64,000 bases of DNA. It comes from Mycoplasmopsis bovis PG45. Its GTDB lineage: Bacteria; Bacillota_I; Bacilli_A; Mycoplasmatales; Metamycoplasmataceae. How positions within the stretch are numbered: position 1 is the stretch's first letter; the number at the start of each line of letters is the position of its first letter. The stretch spans positions 1-64,000 of the forward strand of contig NC_014760.1 of the NCBI RefSeq assembly GCF_000183385.1. Reading direction: 5' to 3'. The position numbers were made by a program, and so were the translations under genes. The notes under the pieces were generated by a model. The model was not told the DNA's origin and did no database searches. It saw nothing but the letters and a program-made list of their open reading frames with translations. This document shows, piece after piece, positions 45,601 through 56,555 of this stretch.

Positions 45601-48600
45601 CAAGCTCATCTTTGTAATTTAGATATGTTTCATAAGCTTCAAAATAAGCCTTAGCTTCATTGTTTACCATCGGCCTGATTTTTGTTCTTATATCTGTGTT
45701 TAATTCACCTAAAACTCTTTTTAGTCTATTTAGCTCTTTGAATAAGTTACTTTCAAGTGAAGTGTTTTTATAATTTAAAAACACACTTAATTCAGCCTCA
45801 AATTTGTTAAATGGAACTAATAAGTGCAGGGCAGGAAGAGATTTTAAATCTATCTTATTTTTAATGTCACTCAATTCATTAAAAGTAGTTTTATGTCAGT
45901 TTTTGAAAAATCTAAGTTGTTCTAATTGTTCAGCAAGCACAACAGAATCAGCAAAAAGTTTATCAATCTCTTGCCCTAATTTGTTGATTTTTGCAGTCTC
46001 ACCAGTTTTATTTAATAGTGTAGCTTTTTCCGCTTTAAGCTTTTTAATAGAGTCCTCAACTTTTTTTAGGTCATCAGAATATTTTTTCTTAAGTTGATCA
46101 TATACTGAATGAGATTTATCACTAGCTTTTTCATAAAATTCTTTAACTAATGCAAGCACACGGTCTGCATATGATTTTAAAACTTCAGTTAAGGTTTTTG
46201 AATCATCAATTTTGTGACTTTCTAGAGCCTTTATTAAAACCACGTTTGTTATTTTGTCTCATTTAGACTTAGATGAAGATTCTTTAACTTGTCTCTTAAT
46301 GATGGTTTTTCGGGTTTCATCTAATTTCTTCTCTATAGCATCTTCATCGCCATATTTTAGTAATGAATATTGAGCAGCATAATCTTCATTGCTTAGTGTT
46401 TGTGCAATTTGTTTTTTACTTTCTTCGACTAATTTAATGTATTCTTCAACTTTTTTATTTAAGCTTGTTGATGAATTATTAAACGAGCTTATAAGTTTTT
46501 TGTAAGCATTTACTAATTCACTGTTGTTTTGCACATTTTGTGAGCTTAAAAAGCTTAGTTGGTAATCAGATAATTGCATTAAGAAAGTCGAGTTATATCT
46601 TTTTGCAATGTTTTTCTTATATTCATCAATATCTTTTTTTAGCTCTTTAACTAAATTTATAGCTTTTTGGAAATCAATTTTAGCGTTTATAACTCTAGCG
46701 ATCTTATTTTGAATGTGATTGTCATTTTCATCAATTTTGTCTCTAAGTTCTCTAATTTTATTACCTAGTTCTATTTCTTTAAGTTTGTCATCATCAGTAG
46801 ATTTTCCTGAATTAATTTTTTCGACTAATTGTGAACTTTCTGCAAGAAGTTTAGTTAATTTCTCAAATTCATTCTGACTATGTTTTTTGATAAAACCATT
46901 AATAGTTTTTCCTTCATCATCTTCAGCATTATCATCTCCAAGTGCTTTTGTTAAGTATTCCAAAACAACATTAGCATTAGAGCTTCAAAACTCATCAAAG
47001 TTCTTTTTGTTGGTTTTAGGATCCAACACTTCTGAGTATAGTAAGCTAAAATCTTTAGGGAATAAGTCTTTATTCTCATAATATGGAGCCACTAGCTTTT
47101 TAATTGCTTCAACTTTGTTATCGAACTTAGCGATTTCTGCATTAATTTTTTCTAAATCTTTCTTAAGAGTTTCACGCTTGTTGGAAATAGTAGCATAGTC
47201 AAAATCAGCACCTAAATGTGCGTTTTTCTTACTTAATTCAGTTTTTTGATCATTAACAAATTTTGAATACGCATAAAACTCAGTTGCCCCATCTTGAAGA
47301 ATGTTTTTTCTATCCTTAACAAATTCTTCTAGATTGTAAAAATCTCTTCAGTTTAATTTCGCTTTTGTATTAGCATCAACCAAGGTTTCAACTGAAATTA
47401 ATTCAGAAGGCAAGTAAGCCACATCAGTTGCAAAATAGTCTTTTTCAACAAATTGCTCAGTTGGACTTGTGCCTGTAGTTAGTCTATTTAACTGTTGAGT
47501 AGTATCAAAAACAGTTTTATCAACTTGTTTAAGAAGCTTTGCTTTTTCAGAGGCATTTTTAGACGAAAACGATTCAGATTGCAATTTATCAATGCTTGGA
47601 TCATTGATAAAAGAGTCATACATAGTAACAAGAGAATTTAATGTTTCAATACCATCTGTTTTAATGCCAAATTTGCTTGATAATTCATTTGCAAATGTTG
47701 TTATTTTGCCAGTTTTTTTATTTGTGTCTAATAAAGCGGAAGCTCTTTCCTTGTTTTTGCTTAGGATTTCGGTCAATGCATCAACAAGTTTTTGTTGTGC
47801 ACCACTGTTATTGCCGTTTGTTGTTTCGCTACTATTTACATCTTTTAATTCATTTAGCAAGCTTTTATCATCTTCATTCAACTGTTGTGCGTTTTTAATT
47901 GTGAGCTCAATTCTTTTAATTTCTCTTTCCAAAGTGAGTTTAAGTTTAGTATCCGAGCTTGCCTTGTTTATAGCATCTTTAAACTGTTTAACATTATTTT
48001 CAAGAGTTTTTATAGTCCCTTCTCTTTCTTTGACTCTGCTTTCTCGAGTTTTCTTGAAAATTGTAATGTTAATAACAGTTTCAGCAGCTTTTTTGTCAGC
48101 TGTTGCTTTAGTCTTTCGAGCTTCTAAATCTTTTTTCTTTGTTTCATTACTATTAGCTTTTTTAATATCATCCTCAAGTTGTTTTATAAGCTTGTCAGCA
48201 TCTTCAATAGCCTTCCTTGCACCAGCATAGTTACGTAAGTCAGTCTCCATATATTCAATGGTTTGTCTTAATGTTAGTCACTCTCTATAAAGGCCATTTA
48301 ACTCACTAAATTTTGCTAATGAATTTTTAAGAGTTTCTTCAGAAAACTTGTTTGGCTCAAATTTTGTTCTAATTTGTTCAATAAAACGAGAAGTTAAGTC
48401 TTCAATTAAATTTTTTACAGTCTTTAGAGCTTTATCAAACTGAATATATTTATTTAAATTTTTAAATGACTTCTCGCCATTTTGACCTGTAGATGAGTTT
48501 AAAACTTCACCAAAAGCATTGTGAATTGTGTATGATGAACCATCATCAAAATGAATAAGTAATGCTTTATCTACTATTTCATTAGTATTGTTGTAATTAT

Positions 48601-49660
48601 TTGTTTTTATTTCGGCATTGGCAATAATCTTTTCTTCAAAATTAACATTTTCTGCACTAAAGCCGTCTAAAAGTTTTAATGAATCTTTGTCTTTATATTC
48701 TTTTAATTTCGTAGCGAATTTTTCTTTTGCTTCAGCCAAACTATTAGCCGCAACAATCAATAAATATGGTGATTTTTGAACTAACCTGTTTCTTTCAACA
48801 TCTGAATAAGTAACTTTTAGTACTTGCTTTTCTCAATCTGGACGTCTAAGAGCATAAACTTTTTGATTTTTTAGATATCTAACATTTGTAATTCCTCTGA
48901 AGAATTGTTCATTAATTGTCTTATTTGAAATATTAGCAAGAGCATTATACTTGCCAATGTTTGCTAAAAATTTTCTTAATTCAGGCTCACTAAGAACACT
49001 TTTGTTCAATTTGTAAGTGAGTGAGTCTTGAGCATTACCCCTTCCACTTAGACTAGAGTAAATTGGAAGTGTGCCAAAAAACGCATCAGGGAAAAACTTG
49101 ATGGTTGTGTATTCTTTATTTTTGTTTGAGTGTGAACCTAGGGTTATGTTGTTTCCAGCCATTTCAACACCCTTAACAATCGAGAATGACTTAAGTGTAA
49201 TAATTTCAGGCCCTCAAGATACATTTTTCATAAATCATTCAGTAAATTTGTAAAACTCTATAGGGCTAACCGCTTCAATGTATTGGTTGTAAAAGTTAAA
49301 TGAGCCATATTTTATGTTCAAATATGGTAATGCATGATGCTTAGCATAGTACTTATCTAGGTATTCAGTTGTTGTTAATCTAGTTTTACCATCAGTTACA
49401 ACCTCGCTAAGCGGATCATAATCCACTTTGTGCTTATTATTATGAACTTCTAGAAAGTATGATTTAGGCTTAGCATTTCTGCCAATAAAAATGTTTTTAA
49501 GCTCAGCTTCGTCAGTGAAGTTTTTTCTACCTAATTTCTCATTTGAGGTTTTTGAATAGCCATACATTGCACCAAGAGTTATAGCTGTTATTCCAGCCAA
49601 AACACCCCCAGATATTGCGTATTTGTGTCACACGTGTTTTTTAAGGTTTATTTTAGGCAT
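39680..49660 (-). CDS. Giant PDxFFG-family surface protein with HExxH metalloprotease motif
   Basis: Fifteen open segments lie in one frame separated only by TGA(Trp); I checked the two largest gaps (41015-41521 and 46964-47347) codon by codon and saw no TAA or TAG. The result is about 3326 residues. Features in order: one N-terminal hydrophobic helix (about residues 14-35, no lipobox), the family-defining FFPDAFFG near residue 190, a long Lys/Glu/Asn coiled-coil-rich region (about 470-1790), then VGAHEYGHHITLNG near 2126 with the zinc-ligand pattern HExxH (His2127, Glu2128, His2131), and an Asn/Tyr-rich C-terminal third. It probably projects from the cell surface. A GGAGG site precedes the ATG, and oppA follows 13 bases after its stop. 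Confidence 0.88.
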
Positions 49661-50066
49661 AAAGCCTCCATATTAAGTTAATGATTGCATTGTAGATATC
49701 TTGCAAAAAGTTATTGTGTTATGAAGAAGAATGAAAATTAATACAAAATAAAATAAAGAAGGATTTTTGCCCTACTTTATTTTGTTACTCTTAGATTAAT
49801 AAAACAACAAATATTATTTACATAAAAATAACCTAATAAATTAGAGCCAAACATAAAATATCATTAAGATAATGTTCTTAATGTTTGAGTTTTTGCTCAT
49901 TCGATTATATAGGTTGTGAAAATTCATAACATATTTATTTTAAATAAAAAATTAAAATTGTTATAAAAAATTTAAAATTAATTTATTATTGATAGATTTT
50001 AATAATATAGGTTCTAAATTTCTAATAAATTGGTAGTTAGACCAGCACATTTAAAAAATAGATTGA
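49661..50066. other. Gene-free region upstream of the PDxFFG-opp operon
   Basis: There is no open frame of note. It holds two hairpins: AAAATAAAG (49750-49758) with CTTTATTTT (49775-49783), and CATTAAG (49862-49868) with CTTAATG (49877-49883). The first is followed on the minus strand by T-rich sequence and so looks like a terminator or attenuator in a long leader. Confidence 0.5.
49689..49694 (-). promoter_or_regulatory. Candidate -10 box of the PDxFFG-opp operon
   Basis: TACAAT on the minus strand lies 28 bases upstream of the ATG, with GGAGG between. A second candidate, TATAAT at 49904-49909 (minus), would give a 240-base leader. The choice is uncertain. Confidence 0.35.
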
Positions 50067-50079
50067 ATATTCATTAAGA

Positions 50080-50119
50080 AAGAAAAAGCATCACAAGTTA
50101 ACTTGCGGCGCTTTTTCTT
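50080..50119. repeat. Terminator-like hairpin repeat, copy 1
   Basis: The two arms meet at AGTTAACT. This is one of three copies (see 51376 and 56556). The outer stem here is GAAAAAGC/GCTTTTTC, against CAAAAAGC/GCTTTTTG in the others. Confidence 0.75.
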
Positions 50120-50176
50120 GCCTTTTGTTAAAATTTGAGTATCAAATTTAAAAAATGAAAGGCATTTAAATTAGAT

Positions 50177-51186
50177 ATGATTAGCAATAACAAAAATAAT
50201 ATTTGTTCAACTGACATATGCTTGCTTAAAAAGAAATTAAATCTGAATGGCAAGTACGAGTTCAATTATGTGCATTATGTAATTGATGAAGCAAATTGGG
50301 ATGAAATATTAAATAATTCAAATCTCAAAACCAATAAAAACAACATTAGTCCATTGCATCTTAAAGAAATTCTTGAAAAGCTAATATCTGGTCATAATAT
50401 TAAAACTGTTTCTGATGCTGTAGGTTTTAAATCTAGAGCAATTTATAACTTATTTGACAGAATTACAGTCGGAACAAAAATTGATTATGCTAAATACCAA
50501 AAGAGTTGTAAATTGTGTGGTATAGACTTAAAAGACGAAACAATATACGAAATTAGTATTCTAAAATTTTTAAACTTAATAGAAACAAGACATAATTCAA
50601 AAAGATTAGAAAACAACCTTAAGCTACAGAAAAAGCACAAAGACTTTTCTAAGTTCTGCAAGTAATTAATTTGCTTTTACTGCACAAATAATAATTAGAA
50701 AATAAAGCTGTTAAACTTCTGTTGATAGCATTATTTTTAAATACAAAGAGAACTACAAAATTCATATATTTCATCACCTCAAAACTTTTATCGTATATTG
50801 CTAAACATAGGGCTTTTGGTCTCAAATTAGATATTCTTCCATATAAATCAAATGGTAAATATGGAAACAGCACAACAGTAAAACATAAGACTAAGCAACG
50901 GACAATATTCTTGTTATTGATACATTAACTAATGATAATAGAAGTGAAAATTACAAACTTCCAGAGATAGAATCTATCAAAGAATTTTCCATTGTTATCC
51001 TTATTCATCATCAGAAAAAGGTAGCATTCAAAATGCTCGCAGACTTTTAAGAAGATGCATTACAAAGGAAAATCTATAGATAAATATGTTGGTCAAGATC
51101 TAAAACTAATAGCCGATTTTATAAATTCACATCCAAGAATTTATAAAGGAGTCTCAGGCTTTAAATGCGTTAAGCAAATGCAATAA
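50177..51186 (+). pseudogene. IS30-family transposase remnant
   Basis: The first 160 residues (start to 50665) match copy 2 closely, including LKEILEKLISGHNIKT and FKSRAIYNLFDRITVG. After that the frame is broken several times, and about 210 bases present in copy 2 (roughly 52225-52437, the first DDE Asp region) are missing around 50892. The end (YVGQDLK to KQMQ) is still recognisable. It cannot make an active transposase. A truncated 162-residue N-terminal protein could still be made. Confidence 0.88.
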
Positions 51187-51375
51187 AAATTAACATCAAC
51201 ACAAAATTTTGCACTTTTGAGTACTCAAAAGTATCTTTTCTTTATTCTTTTCTTATTCTTTTAGCCATTTTTATGCCAGAATCGTTAAAAATTGATATTG
51301 TCTTTCCAATACTCAAATTAGGTGCTTTTTGCTTTAAAAATTTATAAAACAAAATGAACATATTCATTAACAAAG

Positions 51376-51411
51376 CAAAAAGCACCACAAGTTAACTTGC
51401 GGCGCTTTTTG
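51376..51411. repeat. Terminator-like hairpin repeat, copy 2
   Basis: Arms from CAAAAAGCACC to GGCGCTTTTTG meet at AGTTAACT. On the plus RNA two A-C mismatches interrupt the stem; on the minus RNA the same positions are G-U pairs. Confidence 0.75.
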
Positions 51412-51469
51412 TTGCCTTTTGTTAAAATTTGAGTATCTAAATTAAAAAAGAAAGGCTTTTACATTATAT

Positions 51470-52720
51470 ATGATTAGCAATGACAAAAATACTAGTTATT
51501 CAACTGACCTATGCTTGCTTAAAAAGAAATTAAATGTGCACGGCAAGTACAAGTTTAATTATGTACATTATGTAATTGATGAAACGAATTGAGATGAAAT
51601 ATTGACCAAGTCAAATCACAAAACCAATAAAAATAACATTAGCCCGTTGAGACTTAAAGAAATTCTTGAAAAGCTAATATCTGGTCATAATATTAAAACT
51701 GTTTCTGATGCTGTAGGTTTTAAATCTAGAGCAATTTATAACTTATTTGACAGAATTACAGTCGGAACAAAAATTGATTATGCTAAATACCAAAAGAGTT
51801 GTAAATTGTGTGGTATGGACTTAAAAGGCAAAACAATATATGTAATTAGTGCTCTCAAATTTTTGAATTTAATTGAAACAAGACATGATTCAAAAAGATT
51901 AGAAAACAATTCTAAATTGCTTATGAAATACATTGAGATTTTTAAGTTTTACAAACAGTTACTGTACTTTTATTTGAAGAATAGAAATAGTTTTAACTTA
52001 GATAGTAAAGCTGTTAAACAGTCTGTGGCAAGCATTATTTTTAAATACATAAGAGAACTAGAAGCACAGGGAAAGCTTCAAAATTCATATATTCCATCAG
52101 TTCAAAACTTTTACCGTATATTGGCTAAACATAGTGCTTTTGGTCTAAAATTAGATATTCTTCCATATAAATCAAACGGTAAATATGGAAGTAGAACAAC
52201 AGTAAAGCATGAGACAAAGAAGAAAACAATAGGCAAACTTATTACTGAACGTCCAGAATCAGTTAATTTAAGGCTAAATGACAATGATTATGAAATGGAC
52301 ACTGTAATTGGTTTAAGATCTGACAATTATTGCATTCTTACATTAATCAACAGAAAATCTAGAATGTTTTATTGCACGCTCTCTAGAAGAAATGCAAAAG
52401 CAATAAAAGAAAATTTGGAGAAATTGATTAAGGACAATAATCTTGTTATTGACACATTAACTATTGATAATGGAAGTGAAAATTACAAACTTCCAGAGAT
52501 AGAATCAATCAAAGAAATTTTCCATTGTCATCCTTATTCATCATCAGAAAAAGGTAGCATTGAAAATGCTCACAGGCTTTTAAGAAGATACATTCCAAAG
52601 GGAAAATCTATAGATAAATATGTTGGTCAAGATCTAAAACCAATAGCCGATTTTATAAATTCACATCCAAGAATTTATAAAGGTGTCTCAGGCTTTAAAT
52701 GTGCTAAGCAAATGCAATAA
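51470..52720 (+). CDS. IS30-family transposase
   Basis: This 416-residue transposase has a helix-turn-helix N-terminal region (NIKTVSDAVGFKSRAIYNLF), two CxxC-like cysteines (CKLCG), and an IS30-type DDE core: EMDTVIGLRSDN with the first Asp, TLTIDNGSEN with the second, and HPYSSSEKGSIENAHRLLRRYIPKG with the catalytic Glu. The start ATG at 51470 matches copy 1; TGA near 51590 is Trp. Downstream is the palindrome TTTTGAGTACTCAAAA, a possible terminator. Confidence 0.92.
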
Positions 52721-52899
52721 AAATTAACATCAACACAAAATTTTGCACTTTTGAGTACTCAAAAGTATCTTTTCTTTATTCTTTTTTTATGCTTTAGGCC
52801 ATTTTCTTGTCAGAACAACCAAAAATTGGTATTATTTTTTCAATACTCAAATTAGGTGCTTTTTAATTTAAGAATTTATAAAACAAAATGAACAAGCTG

Positions 52900-52928
52900 T
52901 AGACAATTAAATAATTGCTTACTATAAT
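52900..52928 (+). promoter_or_regulatory. Promoter of cysS
   Basis: TAGACA (52900-52905) and TATAAT (52923-52928) are separated by 17 bases. Transcription should begin about five bases before the ATG at 52940, and no ribosome binding site is present. Confidence 0.65.
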
Positions 52929-52939
52929 ATAATTTTGTT

Positions 52940-54181
52940 ATGTTAAAAATTTATGTTTGTGGGCCAACAGTTTATAACGATCCTCATATAGGCAATCTAA
53001 GACCTATAGTGACTTTTGACTTTATGCTTAAGGCTTATAGGGAATTAGGCAAAGAATTTAAATTTGTGCACAACATCACTGATGTTGATGACAAAATTAT
53101 TAATAAGGCAATTCAATTAGATATAAAAGAAAGTGAAGTAGCTTCATATTATTTCAAGAGTTATCAAAAGATATTAAGAAAGCTTAATGTAAACACAATT
53201 AGCAAAATTGAAAAAGTTACTCATAATATAAGTTATATTAATAAGTATATCAATAGATTATACGAATCTGGCAATGCTTATAAGGATGTTAATGGAAATG
53301 TTTGGTTTGATGTTTTAAAAAACAAAGATAGTTATGGAGTAGTGTCTAACCAAAATTTAGACAATATGGTTTTTGAAGAAAACAGCCTTCATAAAAAGTT
53401 TAAAGCTGATTTTGCTCTTTGAAAATCAACAGCTGTTGGTATAAAATTTTATTCTAATTTTGGAGCAGGCAGACCAGGATGACACACTGAGTGTTGCGCC
53501 CTGATTGATAAGCATTTTGGTCAAAATGGTGTTGATATCCACGGTGGCGGAATGGACTTAACTTTTCCGCATCATGAAAATGAAAATATTCAACACTATG
53601 CCTTGTATGGCAAGCCTTTGACTAAAGAATGAATTCGTTGTGGACAATTAAACCTTGATGGCGAAAAAATGTCTAAATCAGTTGGAAATGTGATTTTAGC
53701 AAATGATTTTATTAATGCTTATGGAGCCACTATATTGAAGTTGATATTTTTTAATGCTAAAGTTAGTGCTAACATTAATATCACTAAAGAATTAATTGAA
53801 AATATGGAAGCCATCGAAATAAAGTATAAAAAAGTACTGTTCAAAATTTTCACTCTCTTTAAAGACAAAATCATTAGTAATGAGGCTTATGAAAAGTCCG
53901 AAATAGTATTAAAGGCTCTAGAATCTGTTTCGAAACTAGAATTTTCTGACTTTAATTTCCAATTGAACAACGAAATTAGGCAATTTAATAAAAGCCCTTC
54001 ATTAGAGAGAGCAAAAGATATTTTTTTTATACTTTCACTTTTCCACAAGGAATTAACAAGCATAAATTCATACAAAAAATATTTAGACATATATGACAAA
54101 TGACATTATTTTATAGGTATTAAAGACTATAAAAGTGCAGATAAGCTAAGAGAAAAATTAATAAAAAATCACTTGATTTAG
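52940..54181 (+). CDS. cysS: Cysteinyl-tRNA synthetase
   Basis: This class I synthetase of 413 residues is shorter than most bacterial CysRS (about 460-500), with a reduced C-terminal region. It has the N-terminal [14 protein letters not shown] (HIGH-type motif), GWHTECC and the [17 protein letters not shown] zinc/active-site region, and KMSKS near residue 243. TGAs are Trp; the stop is TAG 54179-54181. It heads the conserved cysS-rlmB-sigma-rpmG-secE-nusG cluster. Confidence 0.95.
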
Positions 54182-54227
54182 TAATTATTCACACTGGAAT
54201 AAGTTATGAAAAAATGAGGTTACCTTT

Positions 54228-54929
54228 ATGAAAAAATTATATATGTGTGGCAAGAACTCAGTTACTGATGCAATTAAAGCGAAACTTCCTATTGAAGCAG
54301 TTTATGTGATGAGTAATTTCCATGCTGAAAAAATTAAGGAGTTTTCAAATATAAAAACAGTAGTAAAGGATGCTAATTTTTTTAAGGATTATAATTCAGA
54401 AAATCATCAAGGCTATTTATTGTTTTTAAAAGACTTTAATTACTATGAAATAGACATAATTAAAAAAGACAATCCTAAAACTGTGCTTATTTTAGATCAC
54501 ATTCAAGATCCACATAATTTTGGAGCAATATTAAGAACTGCAAATGCAGCAGGAATCAAGCACATAATTATTCCAAAGGACAGATCGACTGATGTAACTT
54601 CAACTGTACTAAAGGTAAGTTCAGGTGGCTTTGTTGGGGTTAAGATCATAAAAGTTAGCAATATTGTAGCAAGTATTAACAAACTTAAATCATGAGGTTT
54701 TTGAATTTATTCTTCACTGTTAGATCAAAATGCTGTTCCATACAATAAGGTTGAATATAATGAACATTGTGCATTGGTTGTCGGAAATGAAGAAAAAGGA
54801 ATTTCCAAGCCTATAATTAATACAACTGATGTTAAGGTTTATATTCCACAGTTTGGCACAGTTCAATCAATGAATGTATCAGTTGCTACTGGAATTTTAT
54901 TATTTGAATTAGTTAATAATGGTAAGTAG
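54228..54929 (+). CDS. rlmB: SPOUT-family rRNA/tRNA 2'-O-methyltransferase (RlmB/TrmH)
   Basis: This 233-residue SpoU-type methyltransferase has LDHIQDPHNFGAILRTANAAG (motif 1), VVGNEEKGI (motif 2) and PQFGTVQSMNVSVATGILLFE (motif 3), which form the knotted S-adenosylmethionine site. Its position after cysS matches rlmB in Firmicutes, where it methylates a 23S rRNA guanosine. Specificity is by synteny. It overlaps the next gene by 11 bases. Confidence 0.88.
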
Positions 54930-55503
54930 AAAAGTTTCCAAATTCAAAAAAATTTTACTAAGTGACCATAAAGATTTAGAAGATTTTTTCAATAGTTCTT
55001 CTAATTTAGAAATCATTATTGCAATTAACAATAATTTAAGATCTGAAGTATTAAACTTTATCAATAAAGTTATATCAACTTATAAAAAAGTTCCTATAAC
55101 AGCAGACGATATATATAATGAATTTTTAAATGACTGCCCAGTTATTTTGCGTAAGTATAAGTATCAAAGTGAGTCTAACTTTTACGCATATATAGCTCAA
55201 GTAGTTAAGAATTTTTGTCTAAATAAACTTAATTATTGGCTTCGTAAGAAAAGGTCAATAGATTTGAATATGTCTTCAATCGATGAAATGATTTATATAA
55301 CAGACATTAGCGCAGAAAAAGAAATGAATGATAAAGTAGACCAAGTTGACTTTATAAGACTGTTTCACAGGTTTTTTAGCAAATCTGACATTGCAAATAT
55401 TGAGCTTATTCTATCTAAAAAATGAATACCACATTCTACATACAAACTTAATTCCTATAGAGATAGTATTATCGAAAAAATAGCACTGTATTATTCTAGC
55501 TAA
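54919..55503 (+). CDS. Sigma-70-like factor at the sigH position
   Basis: This 194-residue protein has a sigma region 2-like stretch: ADDIYNEFLNDCPVILRKY followed by SNFYAYIAQVVKNFCLNKLNYWLRKKR (about residues 62-114). The C-terminal part is less clear as region 4. In Bacillus the order cysS-rlmB-yacP-sigH-rpmGB-secE-nusG is fixed, so this is the positional counterpart of SigH. The M. genitalium counterpart MG428 is known to activate recombination genes. The function here is inferred. The start overlaps rlmB; TGA near 55424 is Trp. Confidence 0.72.
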
Positions 55504-55558
55504 ATCACCACCTTTTTAAAATCTTATAAAATTATGTATTTTATATATAATTTAATCT

Positions 55559-55708
55559 ATGCTTAGAAAAAAAGTAACACTAAGTTGTGAAGATTGTCAT
55601 AGTATGAATTATTCAACCAACAAAAGCTTGATGTCAGTTGATAGAATTACAGTCAAAAAATTTTGTAGAAAATGCAACAAACACACAATGCACAAGGAAG
55701 AGAAATAA
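55559..55708 (+). CDS. rpmG: 50S ribosomal protein L33
   Basis: This 49-residue protein has the two zinc CxxC pairs (CEDC, CRKC) and the RKKVTLSCEDC start of L33. It is too short for many ORF searches. The next gene's ATG overlaps its stop (TAATG). Confidence 0.92.
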   Translation: MLRKKVTLSCEDCHSMNYSTNKSLMSVDRITVKKFCRKCNKHTMHKEEK

Positions 55709-55944
55709 TGGTTAAGAAAAATACAGCAGAAAGTGAAGTAAAAGAAGCAAAAAAGAAGAAATTTTTGGTGCGTAAGTTCGTCAAGGAACTAAAAAGAGTC
55801 AGATGACCATCATCTAAAAAAAGTTGAGCTTCATTTATTCAAGTTATTGTGTTCTCATTGATATTTACCTTAATTGTTATTGGATTTGTTACTTTAATTA
55901 CTTTTATTTTTACAAAATCTGGGATTAAAACAGGAGGCATTTAA
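55708..55944 (+). CDS. secE: Preprotein translocase subunit SecE
   Basis: This 78-residue protein has a basic N-terminus, the SecE signature ELKRVRWPSSKKS and a single membrane helix (VIVFSLIFTLIVIGFVTLIT). TGA codons encode Trp, including the conserved one in RVRWPS. It sits between rpmG and nusG as in most bacteria. Confidence 0.95.
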
Positions 55945-55949
55945 TACTT

Positions 55950-56549
55950 ATGCAACGTTTCATGTGATATATGATTAGTACTGTTTCTGGAAAAGAAGAC
56001 AAAGTTGTTGAGTCTTTAAAAAACAGAATTGTCAGTGAACAAGTTGAGGACTGTTTTAACCAAAATGCTACTGAAGAAGGTGCATTCAAAATTTTCAAAA
56101 AGCCTGTTTTGACTGCTAAAGAAGCCGAAAAGAAAGCACTTGGTGAGCCATATAAAGTTAAAATGAGCAATATGTATGGTGGCTACATTTTCATAAATAT
56201 GGATATGACTGATAAAGCCTGATTTGTTGTGCGTAACACACAATATGTAACAGGATTAATAGGTTCAGCAGGTAAAGGAACAAAACCAACCCCGGTTACT
56301 AAAAAAGAAATTGATCTTGCTTTTGAGAAAGAAAAACAACTAATAGAAGATTTTAATTCTGGCAAAAATATTGACAAATTTACAGTTGGCGAAATAGTAG
56401 AAATTATCGAAGGACCATTCAAAGGTACCATTGGTAAAGTTTTAGAAGCTAATGAATCAATTCACAAAGTAACTGTTGAAGTTGAGCATTTTGGCAAAAA
56501 AGTTCCAACGGACTTTGATTATTCAGTAGTTGAAAGCAAGGAAAAATAA
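55950..56549 (+). CDS. nusG: Transcription termination/antitermination protein NusG
   Basis: This 199-residue NusG has WYMISTVSGKED at the start, GGYIFINMDM closing the NGN domain, and a C-terminal KOW domain (VGEIVEIIEGPFKGTIGKV). An insertion in the NGN domain (NQNATEEGAFKIFKKP region) makes it longer than the usual 175-180. The ATG at 55950 is preferred; AGGAGG lies 12 bases upstream, inside the end of secE. Confidence 0.95.
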
Positions 56550-56555
56550 TATTCA

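Larger units (their letters stand above)
50067..51360 (+). mobile_element. Decayed IS30-family unit (copy 1)
   Basis: The unit runs from ATATTCATTAA, through a terminator-like hairpin and AATTTGAGTAT, to the transposase remnant and on to AATACTCAAATTAGGTGC and AAAACAAAATGAACA. The same order recurs in copy 2 directly downstream. AATTTGAGTAT and its reverse complement ATACTCAAATT near the two ends are the likely inner inverted repeats; exact limits are uncertain. Confidence 0.7.
51360..52894 (+). mobile_element. IS30-family unit (copy 2)
   Basis: This unit has the same architecture as copy 1, which it follows head to tail, with an intact transposase. Right-end sequences of both units match (AATACTCAAATTAGGTGCTTTTT, then AAAACAAAATGAACA). 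The tandem arrangement suggests duplication or insertion next to an existing copy. Confidence 0.75.

Noticed and set aside
47592-48230. 212-codon open frame on the plus strand inside the giant gene
   Set aside because: It is the antisense of Lys/Glu-rich coiled-coil codons, giving a Ser/Leu/Phe-rich translation with no start signal; a shadow of the real minus-strand gene.
39680-49660. Fifteen separate proteins on the minus strand
   Set aside because: All share one frame and are separated by TGA, which is Trp here; the largest gaps contain no TAA or TAG.
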